Part shown: piece after piece, positions 1 through 15,200 of the stretch
Position numbering within the stretch: the stretch's first letter is position 1
How the letters are laid out: each line of letters starts with the position of its first letter
Source: Nymphaea colorata
Taxonomy: Eukaryota > Streptophyta > Magnoliopsida > Nymphaeales > Nymphaeaceae
DNA length: 64,000 bases
Direction of reading: 5' to 3'
Assembly: GCF_008831285.2 (NCBI RefSeq)
Contig: NC_045141.1
Location: forward strand, 19,712,848 to 19,776,847
Translations under genes and position numbers: made by a program
The notes under the pieces: generated by a model
Seen by the model: only the letters and a program-made list of their open reading frames with translations
Told to the model about the DNA's origin: nothing
Databases searched by the model: none

Positions 1-3000
1 TCTGCTTCGGGGGCAACCGATCCTCCGTCGCAGAAGATACGGGTGAAGAATCCGGTATAGCTCTGGCCTCTCCATTTCCTTCTTTTCTCTCTCCTTTTTT
101 CGAACGATTATGGGAAGATCTTTCTTGAATTTGCCTGCCCCGGACGATTTTCTCTCCGAAAAATTGGACATTCGTGCTTAAAACAGTATCAACCGAAAAT
201 CGTTCAAGAGTTCATAAAATTCCCTTCATGCTCCATAGATTCTATTCCTTCATTCAGAAATTAGTGGCTGGAAATAGCAAAATGATGATTTGGAAAATAA
301 TTTCTCGTTGGCATAGGAGAACTTAATGTTTATGTCCAAATTGTTCATGGTGCGGACGTAGATAACGTTCCTTAGGTGTTCGGGGATTTTCTTGCTTGTT
401 AGCCACAGCTTCACCTTGAACTTGTTTAATGTGCAAGTTAGAAACAAAGTACATGAGCATTTTTTCGTGCAAATTACCACGCTTTCGTTACCGACCAGTC
501 TGCTTCAACCTTTATCTCTTCGGATCCGATCCGTAAAAATTATAGTCGTCGGCAGAAACGTATATTAGAAGGGAAATGATCTATTTATCGTGCTTATATT
601 TTGCAAGGTTTTGACTGAAACGATCCAGAACCGTATGAATGAAGAGGAAGTGATTGCACTGGCAACCTCATAAATATAGTTTGTGGTTGCACAGTCCTCG
701 GTTCTTGTGTATCCATATACCTTTCTTATTTATGCCTCTCACACTTTAAGTGGGGTTTTACAAATATAACCCCTACAAATAAATGCAAAATGTGGACGAA
801 TATAAATGTAAAAGTATTACAAAAGGAATTGCATTGAGATGAGATTGAAGGAGCCAAACCCTTTTTTTTCTAGAATTTTGTAAAATTCGATTTAATAATT
901 TCTTTCGTATATAATATTTTGCATTCAATTTTTATGGTTAGATTTGTGGAAAACAACATTCAGTCGCGAAATTATTAGACACGGATCTTGAAATTCTTGT
1001 GCTTTTTTACTAACTGTTTCATTGACTTTTTTTTTTTAATTCTTTTAAGCTCCGTGAGCTCTTCCAGAAAATTAGATCCATGATGCTGGGTTTGTCAAAT
1101 TTGCGGCAAATCCGTGTAAAAAATGGGGTTGTGAATTAAACTGACACTCTGTATTCTCCTTTTCTTCTTTTTAGAAGGATTTGCAAATTAAATTTATCAA
1201 GGTTATGTGGTTCATTAGTCTTTTCTTACTTTGGAACTAAGTCCGAGGAAAGGCTTGGACCTGGATATGAACCCTAATGAGAAGATGGGTGTGCACCTAC
1301 CTTTGGCTTGCGCGGAGAGTGGACGCTCATGAAAATCGAACTTACAATGGGCCGCTTATCAATCTGGCCCGCTCTGATTCTTCCTCGTCAGAAGCCATAG
1401 TATATCCTCAAATAGTTTGGTCCTGTTTCTGCCGCAGAGCTTGCAGCTTCAACGATGTAAATCTTGTTTCTAATCTACAGTTATGGCTTTAATTTGCCTT
1501 TCAATTCTTCCTCAGTTGCACCATTTTAACCGGTATTTTTCAAATATTTGTCAACTCTAATTATCGCTGCTAAACAGTCATTCAATGGGGGCAATAGCAC
1601 CTGTTGAAAGTGGAACTTTATGTTCGACTAGGCAATTAACCATTAGAGCATCCCATGCTGTCAGGGCGTGTGGGCTCTTTCATCCCCTCTCTTTAGCCGG
1701 ATAGTTGGTGGTTTCTATCGGTTGCACTGATTCGGATCATTTCACTTGCAGGGACAAGTTACAGTGCTGGAAATGGTGGGGGAATGAGTCCTGCTGCATC
1801 AACTAAGGGCCGCAATTTGCGTTCTTACAATTCTACGCTGGCAGAGCCTGGAGGTATGAAATTCACAATAAGCGACGTATGTAAAGCTACCAGAAATTTT
1901 TCTCCCTCTTGCAAGATCGGACAAGGTGGTTTTGGAATTGTTTATAAAGGCAGACTTGGGGATGGCAGTCTGGTTGCTATCAAGCGTGCAAAGAAGGTAG
2001 GAGACGATAGTGACTCCTGGACTTTTGTTATATGGAATTTTCCATTGGCTTTTTTTAAGTTTGGAAAACCTGATGGTCAAGAACTAAGACTGGAGCTTAT
2101 TGTTTCAGCAGGCAGTCTATGATAATCCTTTGAGTGTAGAGTTCCAGAGTGAGGTGAAAACACTCGCCAGAGTGGAACATTTGAATTTGGTCAGATTTCT
2201 TGGCTACTTGGAGCAGGATGAAGAACGAATTATTGTTGTTGAGTATGTCCCGAATGGAACCCTCAGAGATCATTTAGATGGTAAGCTTCTTCTGGCCAGC
2301 TTTCTTATCCTAGGTACCTAAAATGAATGACTCTGGAACTTCAATTACATTTTGCCTCTTGCAATTTGTGAACTTGAATTTTTGGCCAATATAAATTATG
2401 TTTTGGTGATTATGTCATTGACTGATTCAGAAGAACTGATGGTACTCGCGTACTTCAAACTGATAAAATATATGCTTGTATTGGTTTTAGCATCTGCTTT
2501 ATGGTATTTTCTGCAACATGATGTCTCTGCTTGATGAATGCAGGACTAAACGGGGAGTTTCTTGACATTGCTGCACGTCTGGATATTGCGATCGACGTAG
2601 CCCATGCTATAACATATCTTCACATGTATGCTGGTGCGGTCCTAAAATCCTTTTCTTCTCCTACCGTTCTACTTACTACCACTTTCGTTTTCCTAGTCAG
2701 TTTTTCATGGTATGATAGATTAAACCAATTTTGATCAACCCCAGTGTCTGATCCGTCAGATCCAACCTGCCTCGAAATTGGTCTTGATTTGTACTAAGAA
2801 AGATAGGAACTAAAATAATTCGTAAATACAGCACATATGCATATAAACTCCTAAAGACTTTTGAAAGTAATACTCAATGTATGATGACTGTTTTCAAGCC
2901 TTTTCACGCACTTGGCGTGTTTTGGTTCACTCTCCTTCAAGACGTGTGACCACAATTCTGTGTTGAACTTGACTCTGACATTCACTGTACAAAATTCAAC

Positions 3001-5194
3001 CTAAATTATTTTGAATGACCGTCATGTGGACGTCCCAACCTACCCTATAACGCCTGCTTAACTTCATATTAGAAAGTATTAATTACTAGAACAAATTGGC
3101 AATGCGACAAATAGCTGAAGTATCTCAAAAGAGGGAGTAATTGAGAGACAAAAAGGCTTAGTTATAGTTGAAAGTCATCTGCTGGGAATAGGTTGAAGCC
3201 TTAACGTAGACATTCGAATAGTCTTAAGCTTTTGAGCTTTTAAGGCTGATGCTTCCTTGTAGGGCCTAGTGCAACGTCCTCTAGATTTGTGATTCGTCAT
3301 GTAGATGCCCAAAGGCTATCACTGCTGAGTGGAAAGAGAGGGCAGCTGGCCCCTTTTATCGCATCAAACACATCCTAAAGTGCAGGAACACCAAAAGAAT
3401 ATGACACCCAACTAATGATGTCACTAAGCAAAGTAAAAATTTTAAGAAGCAACACAACCAACTAGATGGTGAATAGTGCATCACGCTAAAGTTATCATTT
3501 ATATTGTTTGTAAGGGAAGAATGTGCCTACCATTCCACCTTGGTTTTCTGAATGTAGTTGGGTAGCATGGACATTTCGTGAATAAGCTCAATTTAGAATC
3601 AGAATTAATTTTTAATTTCCGCAAAAGAAAATTTATATTTTAAAAAAAGGAAAACAAGAAAAAAATGAAAATAAGAAGAATAATAGCAAAGATGACACTT
3701 GGCACCATTGAATTCGAATCGCTATTGCACCATTTCAATTCAAATCGGTTGATTCAAATTAATTTTTATAGCACTGGTTACATCATATATAATGCAGCGG
3801 CAGATCAATAATATGTTAGGCGCTCCCGTCTAGCATAGGTGCACTCTCACGTGTACATGCCTTAACAGTACTCCACTTAAGGTGAAGAAAATAGTGTTTG
3901 ATTATGGGAAATTTGTTCCATGCGTTCCTTCAATTTAGCACGAAGTGTAAGGAATGTGCTGATCCTAATATTTTGTCTGAGTTACCTCCTGTGCAGATCA
4001 TCCTATCATACACAGAGACATAAAATCATCCAACATTCTTCTCACGGAAACTCTTCGAGCTAAGGTGGCTGATTTTGGCTTTGCACGATTAGGTGCGACC
4101 GATGACGGTGTTACCCATGTTTCCACTCAAGTAAAGGGAACAGCAGGCTACCTTGATCCTGAGTATCTCAGAACATATCAACTGACGGAGAAGAGTGATG
4201 TGTATTCTTTTGGGGTATTATTGATTGAACTTGTGACAGGAAGACGCCCCATTGAATCCAAGAGGGAGGCCAAAGAAAGGATAACAACACGATGGGTAAT
4301 CTTCTATTGCTCTATGTCTCCTGTTTTCTCTTTTTTTGAAATCCCTGACACCATGGTCAGGAATATCTAGCAGAGAAGGTTGTCTGCATTAGGCGGCACC
4401 TGCTACGAAGCACGGATAGGATTATGATTCTGCCTATTTTTTCCTGATATTGCTACTCTCGTTGGAGAAGTGATTTGTGGTTAAAATTTCATGCAGTCTT
4501 GCTACATAAACACGTTTAATATCTGAAATTTGATGTTGCTATTTAACTGAGGTTATTAGATTGATTATGAAAGGCAAATTTACTGAACAAATTTTAGCGT
4601 GAACTGATGCTTTTTAGGGTTTTGAGTCGTAGCATGATGCTTTTTCTCTTCAGATGCGTCGTAGTTCACTATCCTATGAATATGAATAGTGTTTAATAAA
4701 AAAGAGTGCAGAAAAAACGAATCAATGGTTTCTCTTCAAGATTGAAAAGAACCGTCCTCTTCCCTCTTGTTTTGATTAAACATGAACGAGTTGGTTTTAT
4801 GTGCATCTGTTCTCGCGATATGGACTGAGTATGGTTTGGTAAAACGCAGGCAATGAAGAAATTTGCAGAGGGAGAAACAATCATGACCCTGGATCCCAGA
4901 TTGCGGCGTGATCCTGCGACTAGCATGGCAATGGAGAAAATTTTTGAGCTGGCACTCCAATGCTTGGCACCTTCAAGGCATAGTAGACCAAGCATGAGGA
5001 GGTGCGGCGAGGTGCTGTGGAGCATCCGCAAAGAATATAGAGAATTTTCTACAAACCCCAACCCCAATCCCGTACTTGCAGAACCAACGACGACCAACAC
5101 CGAGGAAGATCTTTCGCTTGAGATACCGGAGGACCCCAAGAAGCAAGCACAGGAAGATAAGGATAAAGCTTGGAAACCCGAAATTGTCCGCTAA
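1..5194 (+). CDS. Calmodulin-binding-type receptor-like cytoplasmic kinase (CRCK family), 5' end outside window
   Basis: Ser/Thr kinase of the plant RLCK class, expected to act in the cytoplasm or at the membrane in stress or calcium signalling (family knowledge). Exons by splice phase: <3-54, 1752-1996, 2109-2280, 2544-2633, 3997-4295, 4850-5194, joining in frame to 400 visible residues. Visible motifs in order: Gly loop [12 protein letters not shown], catalytic Lys in [19 protein letters not shown] catalytic loop, DFGFARLG, activation segment [20 protein letters not shown], then [18 protein letters not shown]. All key kinase residues are present. The C-terminal tail is acidic and Lys-rich. 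CRCK proteins carry a calmodulin-binding stretch overlapping the kinase N-lobe; the [12 protein letters not shown] segment just before the Gly loop fits that layout. Introns 1 (1.7 kb) and 4 (1.36 kb) hold only AT-rich sequence. The family call is strong; which CRCK paralogue it is was not decided. Confidence 0.88.
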
Positions 5195-6211
5195 GTTGTC
5201 TCCATGAATCATGGAGATACTTGGAAAAAGATTGGCGAAATCCGTTAAAATTTACACATTATAGACCAACGCTCCTTGCGCTTCATGAAAATGTTGGAAG
5301 TGGCATAGAGGGTCGGTAAAGGGTGCGGTGGGTAAACTATAATGCAGCGTGGAGGCAACTGGCAACCTGGTCTTCTTTACTGGATCCTACGAAATATTGT
5401 TTGTGATCTTTTTTTTTTTTACCTTTGTTTGTGAGTGGAAAAGGATAACAAATGGCCGTAATTTGTTGGTTTGTATAGTAATATCTCTCCTCGCAGTAAA
5501 TTGGTGACAGTGAATGCATCGAATTATCATGGTTTAATCAAGCGCCGCCGGGACGTTACCAAGAGACAAGAGTGATAAACCTCGAGGAACTTTTGCTTGG
5601 TAGGGAAACTCTTATTTGGCGGCAAACTTACTCGCTTCTAACCTCAAAGAAAGTTAGAATCAGCATGCCCTTGAATTGGTCGACGTGGGCCTTTATTTTT
5701 CTGGAAGCTGCGACTATAGATTATCTTAATGAATCGTGGTCACAGGTTTGATCTCAACTACATTAAGGAAAGAAAGGAAACATGAAGCTTCCGTTTGGCA
5801 GGTGCTCCAGTGAAGTTCTGAACCACGTCGAGAAGTTAAAAAACACGCGCTTTGGAATCGTAAGCAAAAAATTGTCTCCGAATAAGTCAAAATATCCGTT
5901 CTGCGTTCTGCAGTGCTTGTACCTATCTCACACACACACAGAGAAAGAGAGAGAGATGTCCTTGGATATTTTATTAGTATTTCCATATGGTAGTAGTACA
6001 TTTTGTTAATCGCTTGTTCAATCAAGCCATTACTGTCCTATACAATGATGCTCTCCGTCTCCTCTTCCACTAGTCCCCTGTGATTAACAATGAAATGGAC
6101 AATATACACACAAAACTAACCGCGTGCAGATCCTGAATGCAGACATAAATAGAGGGAAATTGGGGGGTGCAGCGCAGCATGAGAATTTTTCTACAGACAA
6201 ACGCTTCAGGT
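5195..6211. other. Convergent intergenic spacer / 3' UTRs
   Basis: About 1 kb between the stop of the CRCK-type kinase on the plus strand and the stop of the TMEM8-like gene on the minus strand. It must hold both 3' UTRs and polyadenylation sites. It includes a short (CA)n(GA)n run at 5931-5955. No further coding potential was recognised. Confidence 0.6.
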
Positions 6212-9200
6212 CTATGTCCCCCTACTTTCAACTCTTGCCCCAGTAGAGTTTTGCCTGACTAATTCATAATCACGCTCTTGGTTTTCCTCACTGCTGGTAG
6301 TATTATTTACAGTTGAGCAAAGGAAGAAAAAGGACGAGCTATAAATGCTGATGTGCCACAGGCTGCCAAAAGATTATGAGGAATGCATTAATGATGAGAT
6401 CGAATGATAAGTTTTACCCACTGCTGAATCAAGTGCAAAGCAATACAAGAGGGCAGAAAAAGAAAAATAACATACCTATGAAAGATCCAGTAGCTTTGAC
6501 TGGTCTCTAAGTTCCAGCACACTGCTGCCATGGACAACAGAAAAAATCCTGTAAACAGAAAACGCCATCGAAATCGACGTCTTAGTGTTCCAATCATGCC
6601 AAATACCCATTGCTTTAGGTTGCCCCACCTGCATCAATTATAAGCTTTACACTTCAGTTGCTCTATAGCACGTCTGTATCGATTTACATGAATGGCTACA
6701 AAGAGTTAGTTATATAGCCCTAACTACAAAGGATGACAGTGCAGTAGATTGATTAAAGACCCTAGTCAATCAATACCGACATTAAGATGCAAAAGACACA
6801 ATGGATGTTGGGGCTTAGAGATCGAAGAATTTTTTTTTTTATAAGCAAAAAGGACCATTAACACGAGAACCGTGAAATGAGACATCCAGTTCACAGTAAA
6901 GAACAGAATTCACATGCGTAAGTCGCTCATATCTCATTACATCTGCATGAAAAAAGAAAGTCACATACAAGGCCAGGCTTCTCATTGCAGGCATACAATA
7001 CCTTGTAGCAAAGAAAAATTAGATAGGATATTGAGTGCACATCTACTTGAGATTTTTTGATCCACAAAAATGAAGATAAGAAGTGCTTACCTGACAAGTA
7101 AATTCAAATGGCATAGTCTGAAGAAATGGATCGCTGTGCATCTTGGGGACATCTCTATCATCCATCCAACAAGAAGACCGAGAATACCAATTCCCAGTAC
7201 AATTACCACATTAACTGTCCTACAAAGTCGAAAAACACTATTTATAGGGAACCCTTTTTGAGTTAAAAGAAAATGATACATCTAAGTATTAATACCTAGT
7301 AGGTCCATTTTCAGCCAGAAGAGCTGTGAGAATCGAAACGCCCATCTGCATTGCCCTTTTTGAGGCATTATCTATTGCAGCCATGTAAATAAAAGTACTG
7401 ACAACCGCCATGAATGAAAGCCAGAAGTCTAAGAACTGAAATAAAATCATAAATTACTGCTTCACTACACAGAATCTATTGGTCTCGAAACAATATACAG
7501 CAAAATCTGAAATGATTAAGAAAAGAACATGATCTAATGTTGCATTCAACCAATGTTGTAAAAAGCGTATCGTAAACCGTTATCGGTCTAGCTTTAAGAT
7601 ACGCTGTATCGTAAAATATCATAACGTATCGTATGTAAAAAAAAATCAAAAAAATAGGAAAAAATTCCAAAAAAAATCATAGCATGAAGTGTATTACTAA
7701 TTGAAACGACGAACACGACAAGAAGAATTACAACAGGCAAAATTTCACCTTCAGAAATAGAAATAATATCATAACAAAAAAAATACACCAAAGGAGACAA
7801 AATTTTGAACAGTTTTATGAGTAACTGCAAGATAACTTAAGCTGACATTGAACGTTATCCTCCTCTATTATCGGCATTGCTTCCTTCACCATTATTCTCG
7901 TGAGCAGTAATCTTATCACAAACTGCCACCAATGGCACACAATTGCTCTCCGTCTACAAGATTGGTGATGCCTCTTTCATGTGCTCTTCTTTGAGCAATT
8001 GGTGGAATATGGTTGCCCAGCTATTTTGACCTTGAGTCATTCAAATGGGCATTATACAAAACTTAGAGATGGGATGATAGAATTTTATTCCAGAGCTTCA
8101 AACACCATGTGTGCTGCTTTCCCCTTTTTTTGCAGTTTTTATATTTTAATTTACTAGTTGGATGTGATAAGAAAATGCGTAATATTTGATTTTTCAAGTA
8201 TAGTTTCCATGTGTTATTGAAATCAGCCCATATCGTATGATATAGGGCTTATCGCACCGTATCGTACGATACAGGCCCGATACACCCCCTGTTTACGATA
8301 TGGAGGGTGTATCGTATCGTATTTTCTATACGATATGATACGTATCATACGATACGATACGATACGGGCCCATATCATACGATACTTACAACACTGCATT
8401 CAGCAACAAATCATGATATCATGGACTGTCCAGGTAATTTATTAAAATATTGTGCCTTCAAGTTCCAAACCTTCACATCCCTCTTTCTTTTAATCTCTTA
8501 CCACTTTTCTGGCTAACTTTTATGACACCCAGATTTAACTACTCGAAAAAAAATTGCAATTGCATATTTCCGAGCAATATACTGCCCTGTAATGATCTAA
8601 TCAAAAGAAAGAAGACATAATACAAGGGCTTTATTTACTGTGCTCTACTTTAAGTGGGAGAAAATATATCATTGACTTGCCCAAAAGATCCAGAGAATTG
8701 TGCTTACAGCTGCCTTGGGAAAGAGAGATTCATCTCAAAGTCATGATATAGCAACCATGAAACTTCTCACCAAACTGTCTCCCAGAAAGGCATAACCTAT
8801 ACCATTTGCTTTAATCTCTTATGAAATACACTATCTGGATAATCTATTCAACCATGTGAGACACAAGCTATATAAAGTTATTCATGGGTTTTCTTCAATT
8901 GTAACCACTCCTCCGTCCACCTTAGTCACAAAAATTCACACATTCAATGGTTGAACACTCAATTATATAAAGGTGATTGTTCATTATAATATCAAAGCAA
9001 AGTATTAACATGTGCAACATTTCGAGTTATTCAACATAATATCACATTGCTACCCACAAGGTCCATTGATGGAACATACCTGTAGAACATGATAGGGGAG
9101 AGAACACCAGGTACCTACATCACAAGAATGGTATAATGCACTAGATATGCCACTTGAAGTGAACAGAATCCATTCAGCAATTGCCTGGAACCATCAGTAT

Positions 9201-12200
9201 TGTCGGTTAGATGGCGTTCCAAACAATGTAGATGTGCAAACTTGCAGATTGTACAAATCATTCATTAGTTTATTATTCAGAAATTGACATAATCACATTA
9301 ACAACACAAAAGTTCACAATGCCTTCTGAACTTATACAAGCTTTAAGATTAAACTTTTCATAACCTCCAAAATCCAAAATGTTAAATCATATCCATATAT
9401 ATATTTACACTTGTATATTCTTCTCTATATGCATATGTATGTGTATGCTTTATATACACTTCACGTAGCCATATACACTTTATATATATTGTAAATATTA
9501 GTATTCTTTTTGCTGTACTTATCATTTCTGCATTTTCTGTTCTTTTTTTTATTTGTTGTATTTTTCCTTTTCCTTCTTTCCTTATATAGCTGTCTCTCTA
9601 GCAGCCTAGCCTTTAGAGGCTCCAACGGTGAGATTTCTAGCCGTTGGATTGGACAATCTCCAACAGTAAAAAGCTGCCGATTCTCTAACAGGAGGCATGC
9701 ATACTCAAATGCACAATATATACCAAATAGACAAACCCTGCAAAAAGTTGAGCTTTTGCACGCTCTATTCTATGAGTTTGTTCACCCAAAAAACTAGTGA
9801 CTATTGACTAATATACTTGTCGACAAACCCTTGAACTGGAATTGCTCATTTAATTTCTGAATGCCTAAAGTGATAAGTGATAACCAATATTCAGAACATC
9901 AACAACTCTTTACATGGAACACAGAAGATTTGACCTCATGTTATTGCTCGGTATAATATATAAAACACTTCCTACACGTGATTACTTATATGCATCAAGG
10001 TAACATTTCTAATAGTTCTATCGAACTTTGGACTACAAAATGGACACCATTATAGCATCCAGTTCGCATTAAATATAAACCTTTTAAGTCATTATGTAGT
10101 TACAATTCTCTTCTTATTTGTTATTTACTGTCATTATTGTTGTTGTGATCGTACATAAACTTATTCACTATAAACAAAAAGATTTTCAGCAGAAACATAA
10201 ACAAATCTAGATACCTTCTGGTGGATTGACCAAAATGCAGGAAGCAGAGCAGCCCCATTTGATACAATTAGACAAATCGATTGCCATATGTGCTCTACAC
10301 TTCAGTGTTTAACATAAAATATTTGAGTCAGACATGCACACAATTGAAAAATAACCACAGAACATGAAACGTTAAACAAAAATCCAACCAAAACCAAAAA
10401 ATTGTGGAGCTTGATCCTCAAAACTAGAACACCATAAAAGGCCTTTATTAGAATATCAGATGAATGCAGCAACCTTGTTCAATATGACATGATTGGCTGC
10501 ACCTGAGCCACTGTCCCTCAGATTGAGCTCCTGCAAAATCAGAAGAGAGTGCAAGGTAGGAGAAGGGTGATGGGAAGAGCGAAGAGAGGGGTGTTCAATG
10601 GCTACTATCTTTTATTAGGATTGGGTAAATTAGTAGCTATTACAATGATAACCTCCTCGGAGAGAGCCAAAACTTAGCTACAGCATTGACCTATTCAATA
10701 TAATGAGCATTAGATCAAAATAAAGCCATGCAATCAGGTAGTGAAAGCACCCACGCCTTCCATAGAAAAAAGATAGGCTGGTGGCGTAGGTCAAAAGCTG
10801 TGGCAGATGAAGTTGCCTTCTCTACCTGATGAATTCCCCATTACCAAACCCCAAAATCTGCCCAAATTCATGACTAGCAACTACAAGGTGTTTCAATGTT
10901 TTGTTTTATAATATTCCCACTTATAAGAATGAGGTTAGTAAAACCTTCTGGATAGTCATCTTTCTATCCACATACGAGATTCAGACAATTCAAGTGAAGA
11001 GAAACAGGGCAATCAAGTCAATGAAGGTCTGCAGACTTCTTCAATCCAAAGAATAAAGAAGGGCAAAGAAGAACATATAGATATTGCTAAGTGGAAGTAC
11101 AATCATGAAAATTTTGTTGTCTGTTGCAATATGCAAATGTTGGAAATAATTCCATCACCATTCGCTATTTTATTTCAACATTACCATTCACTAGCTCGGT
11201 ACCTTATTTCAACATAATTCAAATATTGACAGTTGCCTGGTTGTATACCCAAACCTTGAAAAACTCAATGAATCAAGATACATGCATTATTTGTAAAAAA
11301 AAAAAAAGTCTTTTTTAATACACTCTGGACTCCAAATAATAATTTTCCTTAAAAAAAATCTCAAAAATCCTATTCAAAGTTTCAAGAGCCTTAAGAAATA
11401 CTATTTGTCGAGGTAGCAAGGCTTGCTCCTCGGCCCTCAAAGACTTCCTTTGAGAGAGATATGCTTTCCATGGATACAACAGCCACAATCACCAAGGTCC
11501 ATAAAAATAATTCTGCTTGTTCTTGTCGAGCAACATCAGATACCATGCACAACTTTACTACAATTACCAGGTCCATTATCTCACTTTTCCGCCATCGCAA
11601 GAAAGATGTCCTGGGGCTGTCAACCACATAATTCTCTCAATATCTAATGCTCCCATACACCTCAAGTGATGCCAAATGCCTCTAATCCTCCTCTAGGAGG
11701 TTGTTACATCTGACCACCTCAATGTAAAGTGAATGACATAAATCCCCACCTACATTTGCCTGTCTAGAGATTTGGAAACCAAGCAATCTGGCTATTAGTA
11801 TATGCAATCAATAGCAATATTAAAAAAGAGGACATTTTCACATCTTTGGATTGCATTATTGGAAAACAAAAAATTGTTAAAAACACATATGGACCACTAA
11901 GAAACTTACATCAATGAACGAGCAGATTAGCAGAGACATTGGCAATGGGAAAGTAATAATGTGTATAGATTACAGGAAATGGGATTTTCACTTAAATTTA
12001 GATCCTCATGAATGTCTTATGCCTATTCAGCAAGAGTACAGAAGATCTAAGACATCACCGAAAACTTTTAAGACATGAAAACAAGTGCAAATAAAGATTA
12101 CCCCTAGGAGATATCAGTTCGAAAGAGCAATCAAGGCCTCCATGATTACGATCACAGGCACAATAACTGAAAAGCAATCAGAAAAGGCATATGATTAAAA

Positions 12201-15200
12201 GAAAAACTTCAGGAATGGGATTTGTGTATCAGTTGAGAAGCATGAGGTGCAGTTTTATACCACCACTACATTCAATGAGAGAGTGCATCTAAACATGCAT
12301 AAGAAAAAGGAAGTAACAGATAAAAGAAAAGCCCATGCCAAAAACCAACCTGTATATAGACAGCCCACTTTCGTCTACAGCAGAATGGCAAGTTCCATGA
12401 TTGTAACATCCATTGGGACAGCCTTCGAGTGTTACAGACATGGTTATCTGCTGCTGGAGTTGACCGCCAGTTACATCTCTTAATCCAAAACACCAAGTAC
12501 CTTCTGTAGCATAGAGAACATAAAAATTTCCTTTTTCTTCCAATGATGAGCCCTGTGATGCCAGAAACATGCTGTCTTTGCTATAGCTTGACCCATTATT
12601 GAGATAGTCCCACAAATCAATAGATGGTAGTCCACCTAACCTTGCATATATTTCATATCTTATTTCAGAATCTGATTTTATATGGACATGTATATTGCCC
12701 CCAGCTGCACCATAAGGGACATCCACAAGAAAGTATGTCCAGGAAGAGGTCCAATTTTGTACGGATGACGAGTTGCTCAGCAAAGGTTCCAATGGAAACT
12801 TGGCAGGCATTGTTGAAGGAAATTGATCATTTGGCACATAATAAGACTCAAAAGGCACTGTGCCTCTCTTAACCACTCTCTGCAAAATCCATTCAGTTTT
12901 CATCAACAAATATGCATGGCAGATTCCTATTCCCTTCTTTCAAAAATCAAAACTGACAAAAAACCCAAGGAACTCAAATGAAAACAACAATCAGGTATAT
13001 ATAGCAGTTCTCATGGGCAGCAAATAAGCCAATCATGAAAATGTTAATGCATGGTGAAATCAAATGATAGGAACATGGGGTCAGACAAAAAAAAGAAGAA
13101 AAAAGAATACAACAAAGAAACACAAGCAACAAGATAATAAAAGTTTGCTAGGACCTTAGTCACAGTTCTTTTCTTTTAAACCTATTTAAGCATGCACCAG
13201 TGACTTCTTTTAGACACACCTAAGTGGTCTGGCTTATGAATGAAATGCTTGGGGATTTTACATATTTCTGGTGTCCAACTGATGCAAACCAAAGGGCAGG
13301 TTGTGATCCATAAACCAGGTACTTGGAACAGTTTGTAGCAGGATCATACAGACTAGCAATCAAGCAAAAGCCAACAAGCAAAGATTCATAAAAAGCTTGA
13401 ATAGTATATAGCACAAAACCTGAAGCATATGACTTTCCCATTGGCAGTCTTCTCCGCCTTTTGCTGTAGCACAAGCATATATTTGCCACTTGAAGGAAAA
13501 GCAAATTGAAGAACTTGCATTAACATTCTGCTCGGTGTTTAAACTTGTCGGGTTAAGAACATAAATCGATATGAACCACTTGCCAATTTTAGGAAACGGT
13601 ATAGTTAGTGGAGACAAACTTAGATCAGCACTATAATCATACAATGTCCTCGATGGTATTGCGTTGTGCCTAGCCAGACATATTAATTGTACACTATCAT
13701 CTTTCACTGAACTACCAGTGCTGATGTTTGGCTTGTTCTTTACATCCTGAACAGAAAGATCCACCTGGAATGCCATACTTGTTACATCCAATGAGTACAT
13801 TTTTACATCACCAATTCTAAGGCATTCCAATTGCTTTGAGTTTTTGCAAACAGTAACATTCTCCACATTTTTTGACATTCGAGATATTGATAGTCCTTCC
13901 CAGTGAGAAGAAACATCTGTCCTGCTTTCACACAAATTTCCCTTGGACGACAAACAACTGTTGCCTAGTAAATAGATATCAGACTCTGCCCCATTGGTGT
14001 TTAAGTAAGCTGCTTCCCTTGGATCCAAATCTAGGAGATTTCTTTGATTGGTCTTATCTGATAAGGCACAGGAGATCATGTCAAGCGTTTGATTGCAGTA
14101 TGGACCCCCTAGCAATGGGCTTATGCACCCTAATATGGTGACATTAGCAGCAAATGTATATGTTAGACCTCTTATAATCTGCAAGGTTTAACACAAAAGA
14201 ATCAGCATGCAATATATAATCCAATGTCAGTAAGTAAGACCAATTGACTGGTAAATGAATCACACAGATAAGACAACTCTGGAACTTCTTGGTTTTTTTT
14301 TTCCCTCATTAAAACCATACCATCTTTGACTGGGTCCTCATCGGACCAACTCCATTGAAAAATCCAAGATAGAGGGCACCTGGAAATACCTGCACATTTT
14401 AACATTGTTACAAACTGCATATCTCAGACTAAGTTGGCTAATTAGCTTTTCATAATTACCTCTAAAGAAAAAATCAGTTACAGAAAAGGAAAATAAGAAA
14501 AATACTTCTTTAGCATTCATTTTAAAATATAAAAGGAAATGAAAGAGATACTAAAGATTGCTCCATTGAAAGTAAGAGAATGTACCAGTATTGTCCTGTC
14601 CAACAATTATACATAAACACATACATGAATACATATATATGTATGTATCTATGTGTGTATGTCTGTGTGTGCACAGAGAAGGGTGGGGGGGGGGGGGGTG
14701 GAGAGAGAGTTCCAAAGAGAGGATGCACTGTTCTTCTAGGTATTTTAAATTTTGCGGAGTAAATCCAACCACACAAACTTGTAATGTTGAAAAATATAGG
14801 AATCAAAAGAAGCATTATCTTTTGTTGCACACATTAAATTTTACAAGCCAAAAAAATAAAAGAATTGCATTTTAAACTCTTATGAAATCCAATCTACACA
14901 TCAATCATGTTTTTCTTGCAATGTTTGGATATGTAGGACCTATACATATGATGAAAATTGAATTGCGAAGAACAGCACATGGGATGCCACTGATATGCTG
15001 GACAGTACTAAATGGCAGACAAAGTGGACAGCACAATCTAGGCTCTCTCTCGCTGGACAGTACTAAATGGTAGATAAAGTGGACAGCAATTTAAGCTATT
15101 TCTCCCTCGCATCAAATATTACAAGCCAAAAGAACCAAAGGAATTGAATTTAAACCGTTGTGGAGTCCAATCTACACGTTTTGTTCACATGTTTTTGGGT

